Part shown: positions 44,511 through 54,680 of the stretch, in pieces
How positions within the stretch are numbered: position 1 is the first letter of the stretch
Layout: each line of letters begins with the position of its first letter
Origin: Streptomyces sp. ISL-12
GTDB taxonomy: Bacteria > Actinomycetota > Actinomycetes > Streptomycetales > Streptomycetaceae
Direction: 5' to 3'
Assembly: GCF_018614415.1 (NCBI RefSeq)
Contig: NZ_JAGGOO010000040.1
Coordinates: 1-64,000 of the forward strand
DNA: 64,000 nucleotides
The notes under the pieces: generated by a model
The model's database searches: none
What the model saw: the letters and a program-made list of their open reading frames with translations, nothing else
Told to the model about the DNA's origin: nothing
Translations under genes and position numbers: made by a program

Positions 44511-46265
44511 TCAGCCGCCGGCGGTCAGGAACTGGGTCGCCGCCAGCTCCGCGTACAGCGGGTCGGTGCCCACCAGCTCCCGGTGGGTGCCGACCGCGCG
44601 GACCCGGCCCGCGTCCATCACCACGATCCGGTCGGCCATCGTCACCGTGGACAGCCGGTGGGCCACGACCAGCACCGTCGTCGTGCGGGCCACGTCGGCG
44701 ACGGTGTCGCGCAGCGCCGCCTCGTTCACCGCGTCCAGCTGCGAGGTGGCCTCGTCGAGCAGCAGCAGCCGGGGGCGGCGCAGCAGGGCCCGGGCGATCG
44801 CGACGCGCTGGCGCTCACCGCCGGACAGCTTGGTGCCCCGGTGCCCGACCAGCGTTCCGAGGCCGTCGGGCAGCCGGGCGACCAGCCCGTCCAGGCGGGT
44901 CGTCTTCACCACCCGGGCGACCTCGTCGTCGTCCACCTCGGGGTTGCCCAGCAGCAGGTTGTCCCGCAGGGAACCCGACAGCACCGGCGCGTCCTGCTCG
45001 ACATACCCGATCGCGGCGCGCAGCGCGGGCAGCTCCCAGTCGGCCAGGTCCCGGCCGTCCACGGTGACCGTGCCGGACTCGGGGTCGTAGAACCGCTCGA
45101 TCAGGGAGAAGACGGTGGTCTTGCCCGCGCCGGACGGGCCGACGAACGCCGTCATGCCCTGGGCGGGCACGGAGAACGTCACGCCGTGGTGGATGTAGGG
45201 CAGGTCGTCGGCGTAGCGGAAGCGGACGTCGTGGAAGGCGACGGCGGCCGGCCGCGTGCCGGGGGAGGGCAGCGGGGCGGCGTGCGCCGGCGGCTCGGCG
45301 GGCAGGCGCAGCGCCTCCTGGATGCGGAGCACGGCCGCAGCGCCCGTCTGGTACTGGGTGACCGCGCCGATGACCTGCTGGAGCGGGGAGATCAGGAAGA
45401 AGACGTACAGCAGGAACGCGACCAGGGTGCCGATGTCGACCGCGCCGGTGGCCACCCGCGCGCCGCCCACCGCGAGCACCGTGATGAAGGCGATCTGGAG
45501 GGCGAGTCCCGCCGTGTTGCCCGCCGCCGCCGACCACTTGGCGGCGCGGACGCTCTGCCGCCAGGACTCCTCGGCCGCCTCGTGCAGGGCGCGCTCCTCG
45601 CGGTGCTCGGCACCCGACGCCTTGACCGTGCGCAGGGCGCCGAGGACCCGCTCCAGCGCGGCGCCCATCAGCCCCACCGCCTGCTGGGCCTGTCTGCTCG
45701 CCCGGTTGATGCGCGGCGCGATCAGTCCGATCACCACGCCCGCGCCCGCGATCACCGCCAGGGTCACGCCGAGCAGCACGGCATCGACCAGCCCCATCAT
45801 CACGATCGTCGCGAGGAGGGTGAGCCCGCCGGTGGCGAGACCCACCAGGGACTCGGAGGTGACCGTGCGCAGCAGGGTCGTGTCCGAGGTGATCCGGGCC
45901 ATCAGGTCGCCCGGTTCGGTGCGGTCCACGGCCGTGATCCGCAGCCGCAGCAGGTACGAGGACAGGGCGCGCCGCGCGCCGAGCACCACCGACTCGGCGG
46001 TGCGCCGCAGCACGTACGAACCCAGCGCGCCCACCACCGCGTTGACGATCACCAGGGCCGACATCGCGAGCAGCGCGCCGGTGATGGCCCGCTCGTGCGA
46101 CAGGTCGTCGATCAGCCCGCGGGCGACCAGCGGGAGCAGCAGTCCCGTGGCCCCGGTGAGCAGCGACAGCACGGCGCCGCCGAGCAGGGCCCACCGGTGC
46201 GGCCGTATGTAGTCCAGGAGCAGCCGCCAGGGAGGCGGTCCGGTCTCCTCGGTGATGGCGCTCAC
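44511..46265 (-). CDS. ABC exporter (multidrug/lipid type, TMD-NBD)
   Basis: A 584-residue half-transporter. Six TM helices occupy about 15-310, and the ATPase domain about 340-580. It has Walker [10 protein letters not shown], signature [11 protein letters not shown], Walker [13 protein letters not shown] and the H-loop VVAHRLSTV, all intact, so a homodimer can be active. No peptidase or substrate-specific domain is visible. Drug, lipid or peptide export is possible. It is monocistronic and divergent from mscR. Confidence 0.9.
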   Translation of the reverse strand: MSAITEETGPPPWRLLLDYIRPHRWALLGGAVLSLLTGATGLLLPLVARGLIDDLSHERAITGALLAMSALVIVNAVVGALGSYVLRRTAESVVLGARRALSSYLLRLRITAVDRTEPGDLMARITSDTTLLRTVTSESLVGLATGGLTLLATIVMMGLVDAVLLGVTLAVIAGAGVVIGLIAPRINRASRQAQQAVGLMGAALERVLGALRTVKASGAEHREERALHEAAEESWRQSVRAAKWSAAAGNTAGLALQIAFITVLAVGGARVATGAVDIGTLVAFLLYVFFLISPLQQVIGAVTQYQTGAAAVLRIQEALRLPAEPPAHAAPLPSPGTRPAAVAFHDVRFRYADDLPYIHHGVTFSVPAQGMTAFVGPSGAGKTTVFSLIERFYDPESGTVTVDGRDLADWELPALRAAIGYVEQDAPVLSGSLRDNLLLGNPEVDDDEVARVVKTTRLDGLVARLPDGLGTLVGHRGTKLSGGERQRVAIARALLRRPRLLLLDEATSQLDAVNEAALRDTVADVARTTTVLVVAHRLSTVTMADRIVVMDAGRVRAVGTHRELVGTDPLYAELAATQFLTAGG

Positions 46266-46326
46266 GGTGCTCCTTCGGCGGGTCGGCGCGACGACTCAGG
46301 TTACGTCGGCGGTCGGCACCGTCCGC

Positions 46327-46354
46327 TTGCGGCTAGGGTCGGCAGGGATACAAC
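46327..46354 (+). promoter_or_regulatory. Possible mscR promoter
   Basis: TTGCGG (46327-46332) and TACAAC (46349-46354) with a 16-nt spacer lie 27 nt before the mscR ATG, which has AAGGAG upstream. Confidence 0.35.
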
Positions 46355-46381
46355 CGTGGCCGAGAACAAGGAGCCAGCACC

Positions 46382-47470
46382 ATGGCGCAGGAAGTACGCG
46401 GCGTGATCGCACCGGGCAAGGACGAGCCCGTGCGGATCGAGACGATCGTCGTGCCCGATCCCGGCCCCGGCGAGGCCGTGGTCCAGATCCAGGCCTGCGG
46501 CGTGTGCCACACCGACCTGCACTACAAGCAGGGCGGCATCAGCGACGACTACCCCTTCCTGCTCGGCCACGAGGCCGCGGGTATCGTCGAGTCGGTGGGC
46601 GCGGGCGTCACCGACGTCGCCCCCGGTGACTTCGTGATCCTCAACTGGCGTGCCGTGTGCGGGAAGTGCCGCGCCTGTCTGCGCGGCCGGCCCTGGTACT
46701 GCTTCGACACCCACAACGCCGAGCAGAAGATGACCCTCGCCTCCACCGGCCAGGAACTCTCCCCGGCGCTCGGCATCGGCGCCTTCGCCGAGAAGACGCT
46801 GGTCGCCGCCGGACAGTGCACCAAGGTCGACCCGGCCGTCGCCCCGGAGGTCGCCGGGCTGCTCGGCTGCGGCGTGATGGCCGGCATCGGCGCCGCGATC
46901 AACACCGGGAACGTGGGCCGCGGCGACACCGTCGCCGTCATCGGCTGCGGCGGCGTCGGGGACGCGGCGATCGCCGGTTCGTACCTGGCGGGCGCCGCCA
47001 AGGTGATCGCCGTGGACATCGACGACCGCAAGCTGGAGACCGCCCGCACCATGGGCGCCACCCACACCGTCAACTCCCGCGCCACCGACCCCGTCGAGGC
47101 GATCCGCGAGCTGACCGGCGGCTTCGGCGCCGACGTCGTCATCGAGGCGGTCGGCCGCCCGGAGACGTACCGGCAGGCGTTCTACGCCCGTGACCTGGCC
47201 GGCACGGTCGTCCTGGTCGGCGTCCCGACCCCCGAGATGAAGCTGGAACTGCCGCTCCTGGACGTCTTCGGCCGCGGCGGCGCCCTCAAGTCGTCCTGGT
47301 ACGGCGACTGCCTGCCCTCCCGCGACTTCCCCATGCTGATCGACCTGCACGTCCAGGGCCGCCTGGACCTGGCCAAGTTCGTCACCGAGACGATCCGGCT
47401 GGACGAGGTGGAGCAGGCGTTCGAGCGGATGCACGCCGGTGACGTGCTGCGTTCGGTGGTGGTCCTCTGA
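46382..47470 (+). CDS. mscR: S-(hydroxymethyl)mycothiol dehydrogenase / S-nitrosomycothiol reductase
   Basis: A 362-residue zinc alcohol dehydrogenase. Catalytic zinc ligands are Cys42 (ACGVCHTD) and His63-Glu64 (LGHEAAG). Structural zinc ligands are Cys93, 96, 99 and 107 ([15 protein letters not shown]). The NAD site is [12 protein letters not shown]. The sequence pattern is that of the mycothiol-dependent formaldehyde dehydrogenase, which oxidises the formaldehyde-mycothiol adduct and reduces S-nitrosomycothiol. The stop overlaps the following metallo-hydrolase start by 1 nt (TGATG), an arrangement seen widely in actinomycetes. Confidence 0.93.
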   Translation: MAQEVRGVIAPGKDEPVRIETIVVPDPGPGEAVVQIQACGVCHTDLHYKQGGISDDYPFLLGHEAAGIVESVGAGVTDVAPGDFVILNWRAVCGKCRACLRGRPWYCFDTHNAEQKMTLASTGQELSPALGIGAFAEKTLVAAGQCTKVDPAVAPEVAGLLGCGVMAGIGAAINTGNVGRGDTVAVIGCGGVGDAAIAGSYLAGAAKVIAVDIDDRKLETARTMGATHTVNSRATDPVEAIRELTGGFGADVVIEAVGRPETYRQAFYARDLAGTVVLVGVPTPEMKLELPLLDVFGRGGALKSSWYGDCLPSRDFPMLIDLHVQGRLDLAKFVTETIRLDEVEQAFERMHAGDVLRSVVVL

Positions 47471-48099
47471 TGGCCGCCCGCATCGAACGCGTCGTCACCT
47501 CCGGGCAGTTCAGCCTGGACGGCGGCACCTGGGACGTCGACAACAACGTCTGGCTCGTCGGTGACGACCACGAGGTCGTCGTCATCGACGCCGCGCACGA
47601 CGCCGACGCGATCCTGGACGCCGTCGGGGACCGCCGGCTGACCGCCGTCGTGTGCACCCACGCCCACAACGACCACGTGGGCGCCGCCCCCGCGCTCGCC
47701 GAGCGCACCGGTGCGGTGATCTGGCTGCACCGCGACGACCTGCCGCTGTGGCGGCAGACCCATCCCGACCGCGATCCCGACGCCTGGCTGGCCGACGGCC
47801 AGGTGATCGAGGCGGCCGGCACCGACCTGACCGTGCTGCACACGCCGGGACACGCGCCCGGCGCCGTGTGCCTGTACGACCCCGGGCTCGGAGCCGTTTT
47901 CACCGGGGACACCCTCTTCCAGGGCGGTCCCGGCGCCACCGGCCGTTCCTTCTCGCACTTCCCGACGATCATCGACTCGATCCGCGACCGGCTGCTGACG
48001 CTGCCGCCCGAGACGAAGGTCCTCACCGGCCACGGCGACCCCACCACCATCGGCGCGGAAGCCCCCCACCTGGACGACTGGATCAAGCGCGGGCACTGA
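47470..48099 (+). CDS. Metallo-beta-lactamase-fold hydrolase, partner of mscR
   Basis: A 209-residue MBL-fold hydrolase. The metal motif is His64, His66, Asp68, His69 (THAHNDHVG), with further ligands in HTPGHAPG and FTGDTLF, and the final His in LTGHGD. Translational coupling to mscR suggests thioester or adduct hydrolysis in the mycothiol formaldehyde route, for example of S-formylmycothiol; this is inference. Glyoxalase II-like proteins share the fold. Confidence 0.9.
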   Translation: MAARIERVVTSGQFSLDGGTWDVDNNVWLVGDDHEVVVIDAAHDADAILDAVGDRRLTAVVCTHAHNDHVGAAPALAERTGAVIWLHRDDLPLWRQTHPDRDPDAWLADGQVIEAAGTDLTVLHTPGHAPGAVCLYDPGLGAVFTGDTLFQGGPGATGRSFSHFPTIIDSIRDRLLTLPPETKVLTGHGDPTTIGAEAPHLDDWIKRGH

Positions 48100-48128
48100 G
48101 AAAGCCCGCCCGCAAAGGCGACAGAAGG

Positions 48129-48199
48129 TGTCCGGCTTTCCGGGAATCCTCGATACCGGTAACGCACGAGGACTTCTCCACGCAACGGAAGGCCGGACA
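48129..48199 (+). promoter_or_regulatory. Leader stem that could cover the SDR ribosome site
   Basis: A 14-nt segment at 48129-48142 pairs with 48186-48199 at 13 of 14 positions. The downstream arm contains the GGAAGG ribosome site and reaches the A of the SDR start codon. If both arms are transcribed, the stem would hide the start and could act as a translational switch. Confidence 0.5.
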
Positions 48200-49113
48200 T
48201 GTCACAGCCGCTCAAGGGCAAGGTCGCACTCGTCGCCGGGGCGACCCGGGGCGCCGGACGGGGCATCGCCGTCGAACTCGGCGCGGCCGGCGCCACCGTC
48301 TACGTCACCGGGCGCAGCACCCGCGCCCGGCGCTCCGAGTACGACCGTCCCGAGACCATCGAGGACACCGCCGACCTGGTCACCGAGGCCGGCGGCCGGG
48401 GCGTCGCCGTCCCCGTCGACCACCTGGAACCGGACCAGGTCGAGGCACTCGTCGACCGGATCGACCGCGAACAGGGCCGCCTGGACGTCCTGGTCAACGA
48501 CATCTGGGGCGGCGAGCACCTCTTCGACTGGGACGTCCCGGTCTGGGAGCACGACCTCGAACGCGGCCTGCGGCTGCTGCGGCTCGCGGTCGAGACCCAC
48601 GCCGTCACCAGCCACCACGCCCTGCCCCTGCTGCTGCGCCGCCCCGGCGGCCTGGCCGTCGAGGTCACCGACGGCACCGCCGACTACAACCGCGACCACT
48701 ACCGGGTCTCCTTCTTCTACGACCTCGCCAAGACGTCCGTGCTGCGCATGGCCTTCGCCCTGGGGCACGAACTCGGCCCCCGCGGCGCCACCGCCGTGGC
48801 GCTCACCCCCGGCTGGCTCCGCTCGGAGATCATGCTCGACCACTTCGGCGTACGGGAGGAGAACTGGCGCGACGCCCTGACGGCCACGCCCCACTTCGCC
48901 ATCTCGGAGACACCCCGCTACGCCGGCCGGGCCGTCGCCGCGCTCGCCGCCGACCCGGACGTGGCACGCCACAACGGCCGCTCCCTGTCCAGCGGCGGCC
49001 TGGCCCGGGAGTACGGCTTCACCGACCTCGACGGCAGCCGCCCCGACGCCTGGCGCTATCTCGTCGAGGTCCAGGACCCGGGCAAGCCGGCCGACGTCAC
49101 CGGGTACCGCTGA
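48199..49113 (+). CDS. SDR-family oxidoreductase
   Basis: A 304-residue short-chain dehydrogenase. The cofactor loop AGATRGAGRGIA (about 14-25), the VLVNDIWGG strand in place of NNAG, and a Tyr-x3-Lys pair (FFYDLAKTS) mark a working active site. The extension and the NDIWGG variant put it with a subgroup of actinobacterial SDRs of unknown substrate. The ATG has GGAAGG upstream, inside a possible leader stem. It is likely a separate transcript from mscR. Confidence 0.88.
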   Translation: MSQPLKGKVALVAGATRGAGRGIAVELGAAGATVYVTGRSTRARRSEYDRPETIEDTADLVTEAGGRGVAVPVDHLEPDQVEALVDRIDREQGRLDVLVNDIWGGEHLFDWDVPVWEHDLERGLRLLRLAVETHAVTSHHALPLLLRRPGGLAVEVTDGTADYNRDHYRVSFFYDLAKTSVLRMAFALGHELGPRGATAVALTPGWLRSEIMLDHFGVREENWRDALTATPHFAISETPRYAGRAVAALAADPDVARHNGRSLSSGGLAREYGFTDLDGSRPDAWRYLVEVQDPGKPADVTGYR

Positions 49114-49243
49114 CGTCGGCCGAACGGTGTGAACTCCCGCACACGCCGCGGCATATGACGTGACCAGAGACACGGTCCGGTATGTCCGTTTAGGTCGCGA
49201 TTACTCACGGTGCCTTCACGTCGCGAGCCGTATGCTTCACACC

Positions 49244-49417
49244 ATGTCCACCACTGTTGATCCTTCCTCCGAGCGATCGGCTGCCGAGGTCAACGAGGAG
49301 ATCCGGGCCCTGTGGCACCGGTCGGGCGGAACCCTGAGCGGCGAGCAGCGCGAGGAGTACCAGCGACTCGTCCTGGAGTGGGCCGCCGCGGTCCCGCATC
49401 CGGTGAAGGCGGCCTGA
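49244..49417 (+). CDS. Small conserved-type hypothetical protein
   Basis: A 57-residue helical protein with the core EVNEEIRALWHRSGGTLSGE. No signal or TM segment. TATGCT at 49231-49236 lies 7 nt before the ATG and no ribosome site is seen, so the mRNA is probably leaderless. A GTG 84 nt upstream opens the same frame but lies before the promoter. The function is unknown. Confidence 0.65.
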   Translation: MSTTVDPSSERSAAEVNEEIRALWHRSGGTLSGEQREEYQRLVLEWAAAVPHPVKAA

Positions 49418-49484
49418 CCACCGGTCTCCCGGCCACCCCTCGGCAGCGGCGCGTCGCGGCTTCCGTCCGGGGCACCCCCACCGG

Positions 49485-50312
49485 ATGGGAGCCCTCCTCG
49501 CACTGGCCTCGGCCGTCTGCTACGGCCTCGTCGACTTCGCGGGCGGCATGCTCTCCCGCCGGGTCCACCACCTCACCGTCTCCCTCCTCGGCCGGCTCGG
49601 CGGGCTGCTGCTCGCCTGCGCCGCGGCGCTCCTGTTCACCGCGCCGGAGCCGCACCACGCCGACCTGCTGTGGGGCGCGCTGTCCGGCCTCGGCAGCGGC
49701 GTCGCCATGCTCTTCCTCAACCGGGGCCTGAGCCGCGGCGCGATGAGTGTCGTCGTGCCGGTGAGCGCCGTCACCGGCGTCGCGCTGTCCGTGCTGTGCG
49801 GGGTGCTCGTCCTCGGCGACCGGCCCGGCGCCGTCGCCTGGGCGGGCATCGCCGTCACGGTGCCCGCGCTGTGGCTGGTCTCCGGCGCAGGAAGCACCGG
49901 CCGCGGTCCCGCCGTGACGGACGGGCTGCCGGCCAGCGCCGGCGTCGCCGTCCAGTACCTCGCCCTGGGGCAGGCCGGTCCCGGCAGCGGGCTGTGGCCG
50001 GTGGCCGCCGGCCGCGCCGCCGCCGTCCTCCTGCTCCTGCCGGCCGCCGCCCGGCACCCGCGGCGCCTGCGGACACCGCCGCGCCGGGCCGCCGAGGCGC
50101 TGCTGATCGGCGCCGGCGCCGCCCTCGGCCTGATCCTGTACCTGCTCGCCGTCCAGCGGCAGCTCCTGGCCGTCGCCGTCGTCCTCGCCTCGCTCTACCC
50201 GGCCCTCCCGGTCCTCCTCGGCCTCGCCCTGCTGCACGAGCGGCTCACCCCGCGCCGGACGGCCGGCCTGCTCGGCGCCGCGGCGGCCACCGTGCTGCTC
50301 ACCCTGGGCTGA
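49485..50312 (+). CDS. EamA/DMT-superfamily transporter
   Basis: A 275-residue membrane protein with about ten hydrophobic segments in two repeats. The first starts at [18 protein letters not shown], and the second half begins near [17 protein letters not shown]. This is the drug/metabolite transporter layout. Transport of a metabolite or amino acid is likely, with direction and substrate unknown. The stop codon lies within a palindrome shared with the convergent protease gene. Confidence 0.87.
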   Translation: MGALLALASAVCYGLVDFAGGMLSRRVHHLTVSLLGRLGGLLLACAAALLFTAPEPHHADLLWGALSGLGSGVAMLFLNRGLSRGAMSVVVPVSAVTGVALSVLCGVLVLGDRPGAVAWAGIAVTVPALWLVSGAGSTGRGPAVTDGLPASAGVAVQYLALGQAGPGSGLWPVAAGRAAAVLLLLPAAARHPRRLRTPPRRAAEALLIGAGAALGLILYLLAVQRQLLAVAVVLASLYPALPVLLGLALLHERLTPRRTAGLLGAAAATVLLTLG

Positions 50313-50326
50313 GCCGGGCTCAGCCC
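50306..50326. terminator. Palindrome spanning stops of EamA and protease genes
   Basis: GGGCTGAGCC (50306-50315) and GGCTCAGCCC (50317-50326) form a 10-bp stem. Both convergent stop codons lie within it. Likely bidirectional terminator. Confidence 0.55.
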
Positions 50327-51639
50327 CAGGTCGCCGAGTAGTGCCGCCGGTACGCCTTGCGGTCGTGCTCGGTGCGGATCCAGCGGGCCGCGACCCACAT
50401 GAGCAGGCTCCCGGCGACGACCAGCAGACCGGGGCCGACGTTCTGCCGGTCGGTGAGGCGGGCCAGCAGCGTCGAGGCCTGCGTGCCCGGCACCGGCGCC
50501 GCCCCTCCCGGCGCTGCGGCACCCGGCGCCGCCGCCGACGGCGCGGCGGAGGCGCCCTGCCCCGGCCCGGCCGGCCCGGCGGTGATCAGCCGCACACCGA
50601 GCGACCGGAGCGCCTCCGCCACCGGCTGGAAGAACGTCGTACCGCCCTTCGCGCAGTCCCCGTTCCCGCCCGAGGTGATGCCGAGGGCGACCCCTTCCGA
50701 GAACAGCGGGCCGCCGCTGTCCCCGGACTCCGCGCACACGTCGGTCTCGATCAGACCGGTGACCGTGCCCTCCGGATAGTTCACCGTCGCGTCCACCGCC
50801 GTCACCCGGCCGTCCCGCAGCCCGCTGGTACTGCCGCTGCGGAACACCCGCTGCCCCACGGCCGCCTCCCCGGTGCCGGTGATCCGCACGCCCTTGCCGT
50901 CGCCCACCGCCACCACCTCGGCGTCGTCGCCCGCGTCCCCGTCCGCGTACCGCACCAGCGAGAAGTCGTCACCGGGAAAGCTCCCGGCGACCGTCGCCCC
51001 GACCTCGCGGCCGTCGGCGAACCACACCGATCCCGTCGGGCCGCAGTGCCCCGCGGTCAGGACGAAGTCGTCGTCCCCGTCCGTCACGTTGAACCCGGCC
51101 GAACAGCGCCCCGCCGCGGACAGGATGGGCTGCGCCCCGCTCACCCGCGGGGTGAAGGAGCCCTCGGTGCGCTCCGTGCGGACGAAGCCGCCGATGTCCT
51201 CGGCGGCGTCCGTCACCGTCGACCAGTCCTCGGACGAGACGGTGCTGTCACCCCGTACCACCACCTCGTTCGACCGGTAGTCCACGGTCCACGCGGTCCC
51301 CGACACCCGGGGCAGCGAACGCAGCGTCGCCGTCGCCGACTTCAGCTCGCGCATGCTGTGGGTCACGAGCTTCGCCGTGGCACCCGCGCGGCGGACCTCG
51401 GCCGCCGTCCCCGCGTCGGTGACCGCGACCACCGGCCGCCCGTCGGCCCCGATCCAGTGCCCCGCCGTACGGGAGGCCCCGAGCCGCGAGACGAGTCCGG
51501 CGGCCGTCACCTCCTCGGTTTCCGGGGCGGCGGGTTCGTCCGCGACGGCCGTGGTCACCATCGTGCCCCCGAGGAGCAGTCCACCGACGGCCGCCAGCCG
51601 CACCGCCCGCCGGACGATGCGTCGTCGTACATGGCTCAT
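50320..51639 (-). CDS. Membrane-anchored streptogrisin-type serine protease
   Basis: A 439-residue S1E protease. A signal peptide ([22 protein letters not shown]) and a propeptide (about 35-160) precede the catalytic domain. The triad is His198 (LTAGHCG), Asp225 (DDFSLVRY) and Ser308 (SGDSGGPL). An Ala/Pro/Gly linker (about 355-390) leads to a C-terminal TM helix ([16 protein letters not shown]) and a basic tail, so unlike its paralogue at 31-33 kb it should remain on the membrane. The ATG has GGGAGAG upstream. It converges on the EamA gene. Confidence 0.88.
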   Translation of the reverse strand: MSHVRRRIVRRAVRLAAVGGLLLGGTMVTTAVADEPAAPETEEVTAAGLVSRLGASRTAGHWIGADGRPVVAVTDAGTAAEVRRAGATAKLVTHSMRELKSATATLRSLPRVSGTAWTVDYRSNEVVVRGDSTVSSEDWSTVTDAAEDIGGFVRTERTEGSFTPRVSGAQPILSAAGRCSAGFNVTDGDDDFVLTAGHCGPTGSVWFADGREVGATVAGSFPGDDFSLVRYADGDAGDDAEVVAVGDGKGVRITGTGEAAVGQRVFRSGSTSGLRDGRVTAVDATVNYPEGTVTGLIETDVCAESGDSGGPLFSEGVALGITSGGNGDCAKGGTTFFQPVAEALRSLGVRLITAGPAGPGQGASAAPSAAAPGAAAPGGAAPVPGTQASTLLARLTDRQNVGPGLLVVAGSLLMWVAARWIRTEHDRKAYRRHYSATWG

Positions 51640-51723
51640 ACGTGCTCTCCCGTGGCCGGACCGCCGCCGTCGCCCCTCCATACGTCCCTGCGGCCGGTCG
51701 CGTTCAGCCCTATCTTGTGGGCC

Positions 51724-52881
51724 ATGACCGGTGAACCGAACCCCCTGCGCGCGCTCACCCTCGACCATCTGAGGCGACGTACGAGCATGAAGTGGCGTAC
51801 CTACCCCGAGGACGTACTGCCGCTGTGGGTGGCCGAGATGGACGTGCCGCTCGCCGCGCCGGTCGTGCGCGCCGTCGCCGAGGCGATGGAACTCGGCGAC
51901 ACCGGCTACCCCGCCGGCACCGCCTACGCCGAGGCACTGGCCCACTTCGCGAGCGAGCGGTGGAAGTGGGACGGGCTCGCCGTGGCGCGGACCGCCGTCG
52001 TGCCCGACGTCATGCTGGGCGCCGTCGAACTGCTCAAGCTGGTCACCGGGCCGGGCGACCCGGTGATCGTCGACCCGCCCGTGTACCCGCCGTTCTACCA
52101 GTTCGTCACCCACCTGGACCGCCGGGTGACCGAGGCCCCGCTCGGCCCGGACCTGCGGCTGGACCTCGCCGGGCTGGAGGACGTCTTCCGGCGGTGCGTC
52201 GCGGACGGCGGACGGGCCGCCTACCTGCTGTGCAACCCCCACAACCCCACCGGCACCGTGCACACCGCCGAGGAACTGACCGCCGTGGCGGCGCTCGCCG
52301 AGCGGTACGGCGTCCGGGTCGTCGCCGACGAGATCCATGCCCCGGTGGTCTCCCCGGAGGCGCGGTTCGTGCCGTACCTGAGCGTGCCCGGCGCCGAACG
52401 CGGTCTGTCGCTGATGTCGGCGTCCAAGGGCTGGAACCTGGCGGGCCTCAAGGCCGCCCTCGCCGTGGCCGGCCCCGGGGCGGCGGACGACCTGGCCCGG
52501 ATGCCGGAAGAGGTCGGGCACGGCGCGAGCCACGTCGGGGTCCTCGCCCACACCGCGGCCCTGCGCGACGGCACCGCCTGGCTGGACGCGCTGCTCACCG
52601 GACTCGACGACAACCGGCGGCTGTTGACGGACCTGCTGGCCGAGCGGCTGCCCGGCGTCGTGCACCGCGCGGGGGAGGCCACCTTCCTCGCCTGGCTGGA
52701 CTGCCGCGCCCTCGGCCTCGGCGACGATCCGGCCGAGGTGTTCCTGCGGCGCGGCCGGGTGGCCGTCAACTCCGGCCTCCCGTTCGGCACCGGCGGCGCC
52801 GGGCACGTACGGCTCAACCTGGCGACGTCACCGGAGGTGCTCGACGAGGCCGTGCGGCGGATGGCGTCCGCCCTGTCCTGA
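51724..52881 (+). CDS. MalY/PatB-type PLP-dependent C-S lyase/aminotransferase
   Basis: A 385-residue fold-type I PLP enzyme. The Schiff-base Lys is Lys235 ([12 protein letters not shown]), with the substrate block [12 protein letters not shown] and the PLP-pyridine Asp in VVADEIHAP. The N-terminal [24 protein letters not shown] pattern is characteristic of the MalY/PatB group, which cleaves cystathionine or cysteine conjugates. TATCTT at 51711-51716 is 7 nt before the ATG, suggesting a leaderless mRNA; the longer frame upstream is antisense to the protease gene. Confidence 0.9.
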   Translation: MTGEPNPLRALTLDHLRRRTSMKWRTYPEDVLPLWVAEMDVPLAAPVVRAVAEAMELGDTGYPAGTAYAEALAHFASERWKWDGLAVARTAVVPDVMLGAVELLKLVTGPGDPVIVDPPVYPPFYQFVTHLDRRVTEAPLGPDLRLDLAGLEDVFRRCVADGGRAAYLLCNPHNPTGTVHTAEELTAVAALAERYGVRVVADEIHAPVVSPEARFVPYLSVPGAERGLSLMSASKGWNLAGLKAALAVAGPGAADDLARMPEEVGHGASHVGVLAHTAALRDGTAWLDALLTGLDDNRRLLTDLLAERLPGVVHRAGEATFLAWLDCRALGLGDDPAEVFLRRGRVAVNSGLPFGTGGAGHVRLNLATSPEVLDEAVRRMASALS

Positions 52882-52933
52882 ACGGGGGCGGCACCCTCGT
52901 GGGCGGTGACGACAGGCCCTAGACTGCCCGGCC

Positions 52934-53338
52934 ATGGACGAGGCGTCACTGGCCCGGCTCGGCGCGGGCCGCTATCTGCTGTTCACCAGCTACCGGAAGA
53001 ACGGCACCCCGGTCGCCACCCCGGTGTGGGTGGTGCGCGACGGGGACGCGCTCGGCGTCTGGACGGTCGCGGACTCGTGGAAGGTGAAGCGGGTCCGCAA
53101 CCGCCCCGAGGTCCTGGTCGGCCCCTGCGACGTGCGCGGCAACCCGACCGGCGACCTGACCCCCGCCACCGCGCGGATCTGCGACGCGGCGACCACCGCC
53201 CGCTACCGGAAGCTGATCGCCCGCAAGTACGGACTCACCGGCCGGCTCGTCCTCCTCGGCAGCCGGCTGCGGCGGGGCCTCGACGGCACCGTGGGCATCC
53301 GCGTCACCCTCACGCCCGGGGCCGGGACCGGCACCTGA
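52934..53338 (+). CDS. PPOX-class F420-dependent oxidoreductase
   Basis: A 134-residue split-barrel flavin/F420-binding protein. The order RYLLFTSYRKNGTPVATPVWVV (about 13-34), a WTVADSWKVKRVRNRPEVLV block and a final VRVTL strand are typical of the actinobacterial PPOX-class F420 group. Substrate unknown. TAGACT at 52920-52925 lies 8 nt before the ATG, with no ribosome site. The convergent OB-fold gene ends 7 nt away. Confidence 0.85.
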   Translation: MDEASLARLGAGRYLLFTSYRKNGTPVATPVWVVRDGDALGVWTVADSWKVKRVRNRPEVLVGPCDVRGNPTGDLTPATARICDAATTARYRKLIARKYGLTGRLVLLGSRLRRGLDGTVGIRVTLTPGAGTGT

Positions 53339-53351
53339 CGCGCCGTCAGGT
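53333..53351. terminator. Palindrome spanning stops of PPOX and OB-fold genes
   Basis: ACCTGACG and CGTCAGGT with a 3-nt loop include both convergent stop codons. A short stem, perhaps a bidirectional terminator. Confidence 0.45.
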
Positions 53352-53759
53352 CCACGCCCGGTAGGGCTCGTCGACGAGCTGGAAGACCGGCTCGCCGCGC
53401 ACCGGGTCCTTGGCCGTGGACAGCCGCACCCGGTCCCCGCTGTGGATGCCGAGGGGCGGGCCCATGACCCGGCCGCGCAGCACGAAGCCCTCCGCCATCT
53501 CTATCAGCGACACATTGCGCGTCGCGGGGGTGTTGCGGTGCACCACCGTGGAGTGGCGCACCGTCCCGGTGCCCTCGCTGCGCTCCGTACGCAGATCGCT
53601 GCCCCGGCACACCGGACACAGCACCCGGTGGTACATGGCGGTCCCGCACCAGGTGCAGCGCTGGAAGACAAGGGCGTCCGTGACCGGGACGGAGGCTTCG
53701 AGCACCCCTGCCGGGGCGCCGGCGGTCTGCTGGGCGACGCTTCCTGAGTGGTGGTACAC
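53346..53759 (-). CDS. Zn-ribbon/OB-fold (DUF35-type) protein
   Basis: A 137-residue protein. A rubredoxin-like zinc ribbon (CTWCGTAMYHRVLCPVC, about 34-50) is followed by an OB-fold strand set (NVSLIEMAEGFVLRGRVMG). DUF35 proteins often accompany thiolases or acyl-CoA enzymes and bind acyl-CoA. The GTG at 53759 has AGGGAG upstream; the longer frame to 53897 would overlap the TetR gene and its operator. The TetR-type operator at 53860-53874 is placed to control it. Confidence 0.75.
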   Translation of the reverse strand: MYHHSGSVAQQTAGAPAGVLEASVPVTDALVFQRCTWCGTAMYHRVLCPVCRGSDLRTERSEGTGTVRHSTVVHRNTPATRNVSLIEMAEGFVLRGRVMGPPLGIHSGDRVRLSTAKDPVRGEPVFQLVDEPYRAWT

Positions 53760-53859
53760 GCTGGTCAACTCCCTGCGCTCGGCCGGAAAGCCGCGTGCGC
53801 GGTCCCCCGGGCACACGGGTGCGCGGTCCGCTGGTGCCACCGTGCACGACAGCAGAGTA

Positions 53860-53874
53860 TGGCACTGAGTGTCA
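53860..53874 (-). promoter_or_regulatory. TetR-type operator, copy near the OB-fold gene
   Basis: TGGCACTGAGTGTCA, a 15-bp near-palindrome, overlaps the tetR stop codon and lies about 100 nt before the OB-fold gene start. It matches the GCACTCAGTGC core found upstream of tetR. Confidence 0.6.
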
Positions 53875-54648
53875 GCCGTAAAGGCACTCCGTACCATCTG
53901 AAGAGTCGGCCCCCCGGCCGCGCGGGCCGCGCGCGGTCTCCAGCTCCTGGACCACCCGCCACAGGGGCGCGTCCCGCCGGGCCACGACGACCATCACGTC
54001 CCCGGGCCCCTCGGCGACGGCGGTCGGCACGGGCTTCACTGCCGACGGGCCGTCACCGAACGCCGACTGCACGTACCCCAGCGCGCGGTCCACCGTGCCG
54101 GCCGCGTCGCCCGCACCGTCCGAACGCAGCCAGGCGCGCAGCGCGTTGTTGTGCGCCGCGACCACCGCGGCGGCGATCACATCGGCCCGCAGCGTCCCGT
54201 CCGGACGGTCGGCGAACCGGCCGCGCAGATAGGCGGCGAGGGCGCGCTCGTAGCGCCACACCACGGACAGCTCGTACGCGCGCAGTCCGGGGACCCGCTT
54301 GGTCAGCCGGTAGCGCTGCACCGAGAAGGACGGGTTCTCGGCGTACATGCGCAACGCCAGCCGGGCGGCGTCGCAGACCCGGCGCACCGGTTCCGCGTCC
54401 GCGGGGGAGGCGGCGAGGAAGGCGGTCAGGTCGGCCAGGCACCGCTCGTGGTCCGGGAAGACCACGTCCTCCTTGGAGGGGAAGTAGCGGAAGAACGACC
54501 GCCGTCCGACCCCGGCCAGCGCCACGATGTCGTCGACGGTGGTCTGTTCGTAGCCCCGCTCCAGGAACAGCCGGAAGGCCGCCGCGACCAGGGCCTCGCG
54601 CATCGGCGGCCGGCCGTCGCGGCGCGGTGCCGCACTGCTGGCGTTCAT
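53872..54648 (-). CDS. TetR-family transcriptional regulator
   Basis: A 258-residue regulator. The HTH is at about 15-62 (LVAAAFRLFLERGYEQTTVDDIVALAGVGRRSFFRYFPSKEDVV), with a helical ligand domain after it and a long C-terminal tail. TACGTT lies 8 nt before the ATG at 54648, suggesting a leaderless start; an ATG 18 nt upstream would precede it. Repeated GCACTCAGTGC sites flank the gene. Regulators with such sites often respond to acyl-CoA or small hydrophobic ligands. Confidence 0.9.
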   Translation of the reverse strand: MNASSAAPRRDGRPPMREALVAAAFRLFLERGYEQTTVDDIVALAGVGRRSFFRYFPSKEDVVFPDHERCLADLTAFLAASPADAEPVRRVCDAARLALRMYAENPSFSVQRYRLTKRVPGLRAYELSVVWRYERALAAYLRGRFADRPDGTLRADVIAAAVVAAHNNALRAWLRSDGAGDAAGTVDRALGYVQSAFGDGPSAVKPVPTAVAEGPGDVMVVVARRDAPLWRVVQELETARGPRGRGADSSDGTECLYG

Positions 54649-54680
54649 GGACGCCGAACGTAGCACCTGACCGGGCCGGA

